Assembly: GCF_020687825.1 (NCBI RefSeq)
Contig: NZ_JAJEWP010000009.1
Span: 1-40,039 of the forward strand
Length of the DNA stretch: 40,039 bases
Direction of reading: 5' to 3'
DNA from: Fluctibacter halophilus
Lineage (GTDB): Bacteria; Pseudomonadota; Gammaproteobacteria; Enterobacterales; Alteromonadaceae
The notes under the pieces: model-generated
Database searches by the model: none
Seen by the model: the letters and a program-made list of their open reading frames with translations, nothing else
What the model was told of the DNA's origin: nothing
Part shown: in pieces, positions 17,552 through 24,500 of the stretch
How positions within the stretch are numbered: position 1 is the first letter of the stretch
Layout: each line of letters starts with the position of its first letter
Program-made: the position numbers and the translations under genes

Positions 17552-17968
17552 ATGAATGCATCCATTCTTGCGTTAACCGGCTTCATCGCCTGGACGATTT
17601 TTTTACTGGTGTGGTTGGGCAGCTATCGACTGTCGATGGTCATGCGTCGGCAAAAAGCGCCCAACAGTTTCAAGGCTGATGGCACTGATGTGACAGATTT
17701 TGGCTATCGACTGACCCGCGCCTACAGCAATTGCGTAGAAAGCTTTGCCTTTATCGGTGGGGCTTTGCTGCTGGCGTTGGCTACGTCCAGTGCGAGTATC
17801 ACCGACCCATTGGCGCTGTGGCTGCTGGCGGCCAGGCTGGGACAATCGGTTACTCACCTGATATCCATTTCCAATCGCGCCGTACAGATCCGGTTTGCGT
17901 TTTTTATTGCCCAGGTGGCGATCGTGCTGGTGTGGGTGTTCCAGTTTTATCAACAGTTTGGAGGATAA
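17552..17968 (+). CDS. MAPEG-family membrane protein
   Basis: The 138-residue product has four hydrophobic helices (about 4-24, 64-83, 87-103 and 113-133) and the MAPEG signature RAYSNCVESFAFI (R-x3-N-x2-E) at about residues 54-66. Members are membrane enzymes of glutathione or eicosanoid metabolism; bacterial copies are mostly uncharacterised. The start at 17552 has AAGGAG nine bases upstream; a longer in-frame start at 17435 runs into the divergent gene region without support. The RraA-like gene starts six bases after the stop, so the two form an operon with the following ABC exporter. Confidence 0.85.
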   Translation: MNASILALTGFIAWTIFLLVWLGSYRLSMVMRRQKAPNSFKADGTDVTDFGYRLTRAYSNCVESFAFIGGALLLALATSSASITDPLALWLLAARLGQSVTHLISISNRAVQIRFAFFIAQVAIVLVWVFQFYQQFGG

Positions 17969-17974
17969 CGGCAC

Positions 17975-18598
17975 ATGGATTATCAGCGATTTGGCCAAAT
18001 ATCGCCGTGCGAATATGCCGATGCTCTGCCCCGTAGTCAGTTCATGAGCCCGCAGATCCGCGAGCTGTGGCCACAAATTCCACGTATTGCCGGACCCGCA
18101 TTTACCGTCAAATGTGCACCAGGCGATCACCTTATGTTGCATGCCGCGATTTATCGGGCCAAACCGGGTGATGTGATTGTGGTACAGGCTGATCCGGATT
18201 TTGCGGTGGCAGGAGGCAATGTGTGTGCGATTGCCCAGCAACGGGGCATTGCCGGATTTGTCGTGGATGGCGTAATTCGGGACCTGGCAGAAACACGGGA
18301 TATTCGTTTTCCGGTGTTTGCCCGGGGCGTTATCCCAAAGCCGGGTGCAAAAAAGCAACTTAGCCCCTTGAATCAGCCGATCCTGTGCGGTGGTGTGACG
18401 GTCAATCCGGGTGACATTGTGATTGCCGACGAAGAAGGCATCGCTGTGGTGCCAAAAGACGACGCTGAAGAAGCCTATCGCATCGCTAAGGCGCGCACTG
18501 ACAAGGATACCGCAATGAGTCTGGATCAGTGGCGTGAACAGCACCACGCCAAAGTGGAAGAAATTCTGCACTCCCTTGGTTTTCAGGACAACGAGTAA
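17975..18598 (+). CDS. RraA-family protein (4-hydroxy-4-methyl-2-oxoglutarate aldolase-like)
   Basis: The 207-residue product fits the RraA/HMG-aldolase fold: AGPAFTVKCAPGDHLMLHAAI, the GDVIVVQAD strand, and GIAGFVVDGVIRDLAE at about residues 89-104, where D-G-x-x-R-D supplies the substrate arginine and metal-side aspartate. CGGVTVNPGDIVIADEEGI and VVPKDDAEE complete the fold. Retention of R-D suggests an active metal-dependent aldolase or oxaloacetate decarboxylase rather than a pure RNase E inhibitor, but this is inference. It lies between the MAPEG and ABC exporter genes with short gaps. Confidence 0.85.
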   Translation: MDYQRFGQISPCEYADALPRSQFMSPQIRELWPQIPRIAGPAFTVKCAPGDHLMLHAAIYRAKPGDVIVVQADPDFAVAGGNVCAIAQQRGIAGFVVDGVIRDLAETRDIRFPVFARGVIPKPGAKKQLSPLNQPILCGGVTVNPGDIVIADEEGIAVVPKDDAEEAYRIAKARTDKDTAMSLDQWREQHHAKVEEILHSLGFQDNE

Positions 18599-18613
18599 GG
18601 AGCCTCAGCGCCG

Positions 18614-20455
18614 ATGTTTGCGTTTTTTGAGCGGTTGAGTAACCCGTTTCCGCCGGAGCACCCGACCCAGCCTCCGGGTACATTGGTGGCATTCTGCCGC
18701 CACTACAGCAAGGGCATGTGGCCGTTCATTCTGTCCGTTTCGGTGATCGCTGCCCTTATCGCGGCACTGGAAGTGTCTATCTTTGGGTTCCTCGGTCAAC
18801 TGGTTGATTGGCTGGCACAGCGTTCGCCGGATACGCTGTTTGAGCAGGAGCAAGGCAAGCTGGTGTGGATGGGGCTGCTGATCCTGGTAGTCCTGCCGGT
18901 GCTGGTGATCCTGCAGTCAATGCTGACCCACCAGACCCTGCTGGGTAACTATCCGATGCGCATTCGCTGGCAGGCCCATCGCTATCTGATTGGCCAGAGT
19001 CTGAGCTTCTTTCAGAATGAATTTGCCGGCCGGGTGGCCACCAAAGTGATGCAGACCGCATTGAGTGTGCGCGAGTCTGTAATGAAGCTACTCGACGTTT
19101 TGGTGTATGTGAGTGTTTACTTCATAAGTATCGTGGTGTTGGTGTTCCAGGCAGACTGGCGATTGAGCGTGCCGCTACTGATTTGGTTCGTTGTTTATGC
19201 GGTGATCCTGCGCACCCTGATCCCCCGTCTAAAAACCGTTTCCCAGCGTCAGGCCGATGCCCGCTCGCTGATGACCGGACGGATCGTTGACAGCTATACC
19301 AACATCATGACGGTGAAGTTGTTCTCCCATACCCAGCGCGAGTCTGAATACGCCCGACAGGGTATGGAAGGCTTTCTGCATACCGTTTATCCGCAGATGC
19401 GCCTGGTTACCGTGCTGTATGGCTGCGTGTGGTTCAGTAACGCGTTGCTGGTGTTCAGCGTTGCTGCCTTATCGATTTTTCTGTGGACCGAACAACGGGT
19501 TTCCCCCGGTGAAATCGCTGTGGCGATCAGTTTGTGCCTGCGTCTCAATGGTATGTCGCAGTGGATCATGTGGGAAGTGTCATCGCTGTTCGAAAATATG
19601 GGGACTGTTCAGGATGGCATCAATACCTTGTCAAACCCGGTAGACGTGCAGGACAAGCCCAACGCGCAGCCGCTAAAAGTCAACGGCGGTGGCATTGAGT
19701 TCGACGCCGTGGACTTCGCCTATGGCGCAGCCAAGGGACAGTCCATCAAGGTGTTCGATAAATTGAATATCTCCATCAAGCCCGGTGAAAAAGTCGGGTT
19801 GGTGGGGCGTTCTGGTGCCGGTAAATCGACACTGGTTAATCTGCTGTTACGCTTCTACGATGTGCAGGGCGGTCGTATTCTTATTGATGGTCAGGATATC
19901 CGTGATGTCAGTCAGGAATCTCTGCGTGCCAGCATCAGCATGGTGACGCAGGATACTTCGTTGCTACACCGTTCGGTGCGCGACAATATTCTGTACGGCC
20001 GCCTTGAAGCCAGCGAAAAAGATATGCAACGGGCAGCACGTCAGGCCGAAGCCGATGATTTTATTCAACTGTTGTCCGACCCTCAGGGACGCACGGGTTA
20101 CGATGCCCATGTGGGCGAGCGAGGGGTCAAATTGTCCGGCGGCCAACGCCAGCGTATCGCCATCGCCCGGGTCATGCTCAAGGACGCGCCGATACTGATC
20201 CTCGACGAAGCGACCTCCGCCCTCGATTCGGAGGTGGAGCAAGCCATACAGGAATGCCTGAATACCATCATGGCTGATAAAACGGTCGTTGCGATTGCTC
20301 ACCGTCTGTCCACCATTGCGCAGATGGATCGTTTGTTGGTACTGGATGACGGCAACATTGTCGAATCCGGTACCCACAAAGAATTGCTGGCCAAGCAGGG
20401 TATTTATGCCAAGTTGTGGGCTCATCAGACCGGCGGTTTTATCGGTTTGGAATAA
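18614..20455 (+). CDS. ABC exporter, fused membrane and ATPase domains
   Basis: The 613-residue half-transporter has an N-terminal six-helix membrane domain (about residues 35-320) and a C-terminal ATPase. The ATPase has Walker A GRSGAGKST at about 398-406, Q-loop MVTQDTSLL, signature LSGGQRQRIAIARVM from about 507, Walker B plus D-loop ILILDEATSALDSE, and the switch histidine in AHRLST. It should form a dimer in the inner membrane and export a lipid, drug or peptide; the substrate is unknown. AAGGAG lies before the ATG. It is the last gene of the MAPEG-RraA-ABC unit. Confidence 0.92.
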   Translation: MFAFFERLSNPFPPEHPTQPPGTLVAFCRHYSKGMWPFILSVSVIAALIAALEVSIFGFLGQLVDWLAQRSPDTLFEQEQGKLVWMGLLILVVLPVLVILQSMLTHQTLLGNYPMRIRWQAHRYLIGQSLSFFQNEFAGRVATKVMQTALSVRESVMKLLDVLVYVSVYFISIVVLVFQADWRLSVPLLIWFVVYAVILRTLIPRLKTVSQRQADARSLMTGRIVDSYTNIMTVKLFSHTQRESEYARQGMEGFLHTVYPQMRLVTVLYGCVWFSNALLVFSVAALSIFLWTEQRVSPGEIAVAISLCLRLNGMSQWIMWEVSSLFENMGTVQDGINTLSNPVDVQDKPNAQPLKVNGGGIEFDAVDFAYGAAKGQSIKVFDKLNISIKPGEKVGLVGRSGAGKSTLVNLLLRFYDVQGGRILIDGQDIRDVSQESLRASISMVTQDTSLLHRSVRDNILYGRLEASEKDMQRAARQAEADDFIQLLSDPQGRTGYDAHVGERGVKLSGGQRQRIAIARVMLKDAPILILDEATSALDSEVEQAIQECLNTIMADKTVVAIAHRLSTIAQMDRLLVLDDGNIVESGTHKELLAKQGIYAKLWAHQTGGFIGLE

Positions 20456-20545
20456 ACCGGGTGAGGTAGTCTTTGGTCTAATTCAATCCCTGCCGTTGTT
20501 TGCCTTACTATACTTGCAGTGAGGGAAAAGTCCGGGGAGTCGTAG

Positions 20546-21235
20546 GTGCGCCCATTGATAGTGGTGGTTTGTCTTAGTCTGAGTGCGTTGTGCAGCGCGG
20601 CACAACCCGAGGCGTTACCCTCATCCCTGACCCTGTCATACGTCAATCATCCGGCGATAACCGGGCGATTTATTCCACTTATCCGCGAGGCTTACCGGCG
20701 TCTGGACATTGACGTGACGTTCGTTGAGCAACCGTCGGCGCGTAATTTGATGTTTGCCGACAAAGGCATCGTCGACGGGGATGTTGCCTACAGCGATTTG
20801 CTGTTCAAAGAATACACTTCGTTGATCCCGGTAGGACCGAGTCTGACAGACGTGACGTTTTTACTGTTGTGCCACGGCGAATTACCGTGCAATCGGGAGC
20901 TACTATTTCAAGCTGGCGAAACCTTTGTTCTGACGGCCGCAAGCATGGATGGTATGCAACGGCTTTACGCCGATGTTATTCGTGCCGATCTGTACACCAT
21001 CAATCATTTGTCACGGATCCCGGAACTGGTATCCGATGGTCGATTCCACTACGGCATCTATGTGGTAACACCCCAGACGTCCCATCTGCTGGATAGCCTG
21101 AATGTGGCGTCAGTGGAACTGCACACCACTTACACCCACCACTTATTGAACATAAAGCATGCTGCTCTGGCGACGCGTGTCGCGCCTATTCTGGAACAAT
21201 TGCTTGGTCAGCAATCTGACCCTTCGGGAGAGTGA
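20546..21235 (+). CDS. Periplasmic binding-protein-like, family 3-type
   Basis: The 229-residue product starts with a signal peptide (about 1-19, ending CSAAQ). It has a family 3 binding-protein look: LTLSYVNHPAITGRFIPLIREAYRRLD opens the first lobe (two short stretches in one), EQPSARNLMFADKGIVDGDVAY follows, and a C-terminal helix ends the fold. It is weakly similar in plan to the 11549-12382 protein but shorter. No transporter genes flank it. The start is GTG with GGGGAG six bases upstream. A terminator follows at 21269. Confidence 0.7.
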   Translation: MRPLIVVVCLSLSALCSAAQPEALPSSLTLSYVNHPAITGRFIPLIREAYRRLDIDVTFVEQPSARNLMFADKGIVDGDVAYSDLLFKEYTSLIPVGPSLTDVTFLLLCHGELPCNRELLFQAGETFVLTAASMDGMQRLYADVIRADLYTINHLSRIPELVSDGRFHYGIYVVTPQTSHLLDSLNVASVELHTTYTHHLLNIKHAALATRVAPILEQLLGQQSDPSGE

Positions 21236-21268
21236 GGCCGCTTGGCGACAGGGGAAGAATATGACACA

Positions 21269-21297
21269 CTCGTGGAGGCAAAAACACGAGGTTTTTT
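21269..21297 (+). terminator. Intrinsic terminator after the binding-protein-like gene
   Basis: CTCGTG at 21269-21274 pairs with CACGAG at 21285-21290, followed by G and six T. Flanking ACACA (before) and TGTGT (after) may extend the stem. It separates this gene from the TonB-domain gene. Confidence 0.75.
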
Positions 21298-21325
21298 GTG
21301 TCGTAAGCCAAGGAGCGAGTAAACA

Positions 21326-22465
21326 ATGAAAAGGATGTTACCCCTACTGTTTCTGACCAGCGCTGTTAGCGCACCTGTGCAAGCCTCCGGCGATACGGGC
21401 TCGTTTTCGCAGGCTTATGCTGATTACCAGCATGCGCTGCAAGAGGGCGCTCCGGAAGCTGTACTGGACGCAGCGCTAAGAGCCCTCACGCTGGGCCAAC
21501 AACATTTCGGCGCGGATAGCCAGAATACCATCAACTTATACATCAATTTGGCATCTGCGCAGGTTGAAGCAGAGCAACCCTTCGAGGCAATGACAACCTT
21601 GCTGGGCGTTCTGGATATGCTCGAACAACAGGATAGTCCGTCTGAACAAGCCCTGTATGAAACCAAAGTCCGCTTTTTGACCGCTGGTCAGTCAGCGTAT
21701 AAATGGGCCAGGAATCGTGCAAAATTCACGGCATCTCAGGAGCGCCGTATCCAACGCTATGTGAAGGATGTTGTGCGCCAGACCCCGGCCCGTTTTGAGA
21801 CTGCAAACGCTGATCAGGCCGGGATGCTGTACGATGCGTCCATGAGCCTGATGAGCTATATCGTGCAGCCCGATCTGGCGAAGGACTATGTTGCGCTGCT
21901 GGCGCAAAGCAAAGACTACTTTTTACAGCACTTCGGCGACAATGATATCCGTGCGATAGAGGTTACGTTTGTGCAGGGGAAAATGCTCGAGGCATTGGAC
22001 AAACGTAATGACGCGATTACGTCGTTTGAATGGGTGGTAGGGCAGATAACAGAGCAACTGAACGTTTCTCATCCCTATGAACTGGCCGCGCGGGCAAGGC
22101 TTGTGAATGCTTACGAGTCAGAAGGACAGTCTGACAGGGCTACGTCCCACTGTGTTGCCATCGGTGAGATGACACCGTGGCAAGACGATATCGAGCAAAT
22201 TCCGTTGTACAGGCTGCCTCCAGACTACCCGGTATCAAAAGCCCGGCAACGGAAAGAAGGGTGGGTGAAAGTGGCCTTTATAGTTTCGCCCTACGGGTTT
22301 GTTGAGGACGTTGAAGTGTTGGCTTCAGAGGGTGGCAAGGCGTTTGAGAAAGAGGCAGTTAAAGCGGTCGAAAAATGGCGCTATGCACCTAAATTCGTTG
22401 ATGGCCACGCCGTTGAAGCCGAGCAGCGTGTGCAACTGGACTTTGCCATGTCACGCAGTCGCTAG
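21326..22465 (+). CDS. Periplasmic protein with TonB C-terminal domain
   Basis: The 379-residue product has a cleavable-looking signal peptide (about 1-20, ending VQAS), a long helical middle with TPR-like character (about 25-285) and a TonB C-terminal domain (about 295-378). That domain contains YPVSKARQRKEGWVKVAFIV, VEDVEVL, and AVKAVEKWRYAPKFVDG. True TonB has an uncleaved N-terminal anchor and a Pro-rich spacer; both are absent here, so it is unlikely to be a standard energy transducer. AAGGAG lies upstream of the ATG. It is separated from tRNA-Trp by a strong promoter. Confidence 0.82.
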   Translation: MKRMLPLLFLTSAVSAPVQASGDTGSFSQAYADYQHALQEGAPEAVLDAALRALTLGQQHFGADSQNTINLYINLASAQVEAEQPFEAMTTLLGVLDMLEQQDSPSEQALYETKVRFLTAGQSAYKWARNRAKFTASQERRIQRYVKDVVRQTPARFETANADQAGMLYDASMSLMSYIVQPDLAKDYVALLAQSKDYFLQHFGDNDIRAIEVTFVQGKMLEALDKRNDAITSFEWVVGQITEQLNVSHPYELAARARLVNAYESEGQSDRATSHCVAIGEMTPWQDDIEQIPLYRLPPDYPVSKARQRKEGWVKVAFIVSPYGFVEDVEVLASEGGKAFEKEAVKAVEKWRYAPKFVDGHAVEAEQRVQLDFAMSRSR

Positions 22466-22493
22466 CGGGAGCATATTGTTGCAGCGGTTTGCC

Positions 22494-22521
22494 TTGTATC
22501 TTAACCCTCAATGAGTATAAT
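22494..22521 (+). promoter_or_regulatory. Promoter of tRNA-Trp-secE-nusG
   Basis: TTGTAT at 22494-22499 and TATAAT at 22516-22521 are separated by 16 bases. The -10 is followed by ACGCGTCCC, a GC-rich discriminator typical of growth-rate and ppGpp-controlled promoters. The tRNA starts about 100 bases downstream, and no terminator separates it from secE. Confidence 0.78.
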
Positions 22522-22628
22522 ACGCGTCCCTCCCTGTTGTGACACAACGTTTTCCCGCAAAGATTCGTCGCTTTCACAAGGGTGGTGTAACTAAAATTTG
22601 CCCATATATTCTATGGAGCAAAGGCGTT

Positions 22629-22705
22629 AGGGGTGTAGTTCCAATTGGTAGAACAGCGGTCTCCAAAACCGATGGTTGGGGGTTCGAGTCCCTCCACCCC
22701 TGCCA
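22629..22705 (+). tRNA. tRNA-Trp (anticodon CCA)
   Basis: The 77-base gene folds as a cloverleaf: acceptor AGGGGTG with CACCCCT, D arm GTTC/GAAC, anticodon loop CTCCAAA with CCA at 22663-22665, T arm GGGGG/CCCTC with TTCGAGT, and an encoded GCCA end. The anticodon stem GCGGT/ACCGA has a G-A mismatch at pair 27-43. The position just before secE is common in gammaproteobacteria. It is probably processed from a transcript that continues into secE. Confidence 0.97.
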
Positions 22706-22826
22706 ATGTAAGATTAAATGGCGTGGGATGGATTGATTCCATTCACGCACAGATGACAAAGTAAAGATTTGAATTCCTGCATGGTGCAGTTTGGCATGGT
22801 GCAGCAAGCTGGTGGATATGACGAGC

Positions 22827-23204
22827 ATGAGCGAAAAAGTTGAAAGCGCATCCAATCCAATGGATGTGGTCAAATGGGTAATTGTTATCGCCTTGCTGGG
22901 CGGTGTTGTCGCGGCAAACAGCTATTTTGCTGAGCAGTCTGTACTTTACCGTGCACTGGGCGCTGTCGCCGGCATCGGTATTGCTTTGTTTATCGCGGCG
23001 ACGACAGAGAAAGGGTCTACTTTCCTGAACTTTGCCAAAGAGTCACGCACGGAAGTGCGCAAAGTGGTATGGCCAACGCGCACTGAAGCAAACCAAACAA
23101 CGTTGATTGTTTTGGCGGCTACGGTTGTTGTGTCCCTGTTGTTGTGGGGATTGGACGGCATCATCGTGCGTTTGGTTTCGCTTGTCACCGGATTGGGGAT
23201 CTAA
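22827..23204 (+). CDS. secE: Preprotein translocase subunit SecE
   Basis: The 125-residue product is a three-helix SecE as in E. coli: helices at about 14-30, 38-57 and 91-115, with the conserved amphipathic segment FAKESRTEVRKVVWPTRTEA before the last helix. It clamps SecY in the inner-membrane translocon. The start at 22827 (MSEKVES) matches the E. coli start by alignment; ATG at 22818 is the alternative, with GGTGG only two bases before it. It ends three bases before nusG, with which it is co-transcribed. Confidence 0.95.
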   Translation: MSEKVESASNPMDVVKWVIVIALLGGVVAANSYFAEQSVLYRALGAVAGIGIALFIAATTEKGSTFLNFAKESRTEVRKVVWPTRTEANQTTLIVLAATVVVSLLLWGLDGIIVRLVSLVTGLGI

Positions 23205-23207
23205 ACA

Positions 23208-23744
23208 ATGTCAGAGAAAAAGTGGTATGTGGTACAGGCGTTTTCCGGCTATGAAGCCCGTGTTCAGAAAACCCTGAAAGAACACATCAAAATGCATGGC
23301 ATGGAAGATTACTTCGGTGAGATTCTGGTTCCTACCGAAGAAGTGGTTGAGATGCGTGCCGGCCAGAAGCGCAAGAGTGAGCGCAAGTTTTTCCCTGGTT
23401 ACGTGCTGGTGGAAATGGAGATGAACGAAGACTCCTGGCACTTGGTGAAAAGTGTACCTCGCGTACTCGGTTTCATCGGTGGTACCTCAGACCGTCCAAT
23501 GCCAATCACCAAAAAAGAAGCGGATGCTATCCTCAACCGTCTCGAAGAGTCTGTTGACAAGCCGAAGCCAAAAACCTTGTTCGAGCCAGGCGAAGTGGTA
23601 CGTGTTACCGATGGCCCATTTGCCGACTTCAACGGTGTGGTTGAAGAAGTTGACTATGAAAAGAGCCGCTTGAAAGTATCAGTACTGATTTTCGGCCGTT
23701 CTACTCCGGTAGAACTGGAATTCGGCCAAGTCGAAAAGGGTTAA
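23208..23744 (+). CDS. nusG: Transcription antitermination/termination factor NusG
   Basis: The 178-residue product has the NGN domain ([20 protein letters not shown] at the start, [21 protein letters not shown]) and a C-terminal KOW domain ([19 protein letters not shown] onward, about residues 125-178). It binds RNA polymerase and links it to Rho, NusE or the ribosome. Length is normal (E. coli 181). Unlike the usual order, rplK does not follow directly: about 1.57 kb with repeats and a secreted protein gene lies between. Confidence 0.97.
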   Translation: MSEKKWYVVQAFSGYEARVQKTLKEHIKMHGMEDYFGEILVPTEEVVEMRAGQKRKSERKFFPGYVLVEMEMNEDSWHLVKSVPRVLGFIGGTSDRPMPITKKEADAILNRLEESVDKPKPKTLFEPGEVVRVTDGPFADFNGVVEEVDYEKSRLKVSVLIFGRSTPVELEFGQVEKG

Positions 23745-23905
23745 ATCCGGGTTGTCGCAAGCGACAATGTCGAGTGATAGGTAATCACTCGACAACGGAT
23801 TTAACGACCGCACAGGATGTGCGGGCTGGAGGAAGATCATCAGGGGTGTGTTTCTGGCTCCGGCGATACATCATTATTAAAAGGCGACGTGAAGTCGCCT
23901 TTTTT
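23745..23905 (+). repeat. Structured repeat copy R1 (diverged, partial)
   Basis: Directly after nusG lie three hairpins: TTGTCGC/GCGACAA (23752-23767), a stem with arms GTCGAGTGAT and ATCACTCGAC and loop AGGTA (23769-23793), and CCGCAC/GTGCGG with loop AGGAT (23808-23824). The segment CTGGAGGAAGATCATCAGGG follows (from 23826), shared with the other copies, and then the terminator at 23879-23905. The order of parts differs from R2 and R3 because the shared segment lies after, not before, the hairpins. Copy number of this element elsewhere is unknown. Confidence 0.85.
23879..23905 (+). terminator. Intrinsic terminator of repeat R1 (end of secE-nusG)
   Basis: GGCGAC, loop GTGAA, GTCGCC, then six T, preceded by four A that extend the stem. 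It is the first possible end of the nusG transcript. Confidence 0.9.
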
Positions 23906-24168
23906 GATCCTGCGACCGAGAGCAGTAGACAGGACGCCGAGCCTGGAGGAAGATCATCAGGGGTAAAGACCGGTCGTCGTAGACGATATCGAGTCATCGG
24001 TAATGACTCGATAAGGGATGCACGCTCGGTCGTGGAAGACCGAGCTGGGTGCGCTACCAGGGAAGGGGTCGAAGCGCGCTTCCATCGGTGCACGCTCTCA
24101 GAGATGCGATATTTTTCTGACTACTCCGAATCATCATTTTTAAAAGGCGACGTGAAGTCGCCTTTTTT
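23906..24168 (+). repeat. Structured repeat copy R2
   Basis: The copy carries CAGGACG (23930-23936), the GGAGGA segment, a small hairpin TCGTC/GACGA (23974-23986), and a stem with arms ATCGAGTCAT and ATGACTCGAT (23988-24012). Next comes GCTCGGTC/GACCGAGC with loop GTGGAA (24024-24045), then CTGG/CCAG (24045-24060), a divergent stretch (24081-24130) and the common terminator. The 202 bases from 23879 to 24080 match 24142-24343 with only three differences by my reading. No convincing reading frame is present. Confidence 0.9.
24142..24168 (+). terminator. Intrinsic terminator of repeat R2
   Basis: The sequence is identical in stem, loop and T tract to the terminator at 23879, 263 bases further on. 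Confidence 0.9.
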
Positions 24169-24433
24169 GATCCTGCGACCGAGAGCAGTAGACAGGACGC
24201 CGAGTCTGGAGGAAGATCATCAGGGGTAAAGACCGGTCGTCGTAGACGATATCGAGTCATCGGTAATGACTCGATAAGGGATGCACGCTCGGTCGTGGAT
24301 GACCGAGCTGGGTGCGTTACCAGGGAAGGGGTCGAAGCGCGCTGTTCATTGGCGTAAGAACGAAGAAATCCGATATCTTTGTTGACGACTCATAATCATC
24401 ATTATTAAAAGGCGACGTGAAGTCGCCTTTTTT
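24169..24433 (+). repeat. Structured repeat copy R3
   Basis: This copy is nearly identical to R2 in its first part (three substitutions in the 202-base block), with hairpins at 24237-24249, 24251-24275 and 24287-24308. Its distal part (24344-24396) is clearly diverged from R2, yet the last 30 bases with the terminator are again the same. After the terminator the words GATC and TGCG recall the start of another unit, but similarity then stops. Confidence 0.9.
24407..24433 (+). terminator. Intrinsic terminator of repeat R3
   Basis: This is the third identical copy, 265 bases after the second and 68 bases before the start of the secreted protein gene. Confidence 0.9.
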
Positions 24434-24500
24434 GATCTTGCGTTATTGGGTAGTAAAACTTACCCTTGTGAGCTCTGGAACAAAACACAAAGGGATTTAG

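Noticed and set aside
17603-18571. Minus-strand open frame of 322 codons across the MAPEG and RraA-like genes
   Set aside because: It crosses two well-supported plus-strand genes and shows no family resemblance.
23774-24229. Open frame of 151 codons on the plus strand inside the repeats
   Set aside because: It runs through hairpins and terminators, has repeated Arg/Gly-rich segments copied from the DNA repeat, and lacks a ribosome binding site.
23785-24260. Repeated minus-strand frames with the same Arg/Pro-rich peptide
   Set aside because: The peptide repeats only because the DNA does; no start signal is seen and the terminators read on the plus strand.
23745-24433. Repeats as a CRISPR array
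   Set aside because: Units are about 264 bases with internal hairpins and terminators, there are only three of them, and no cas genes are present.
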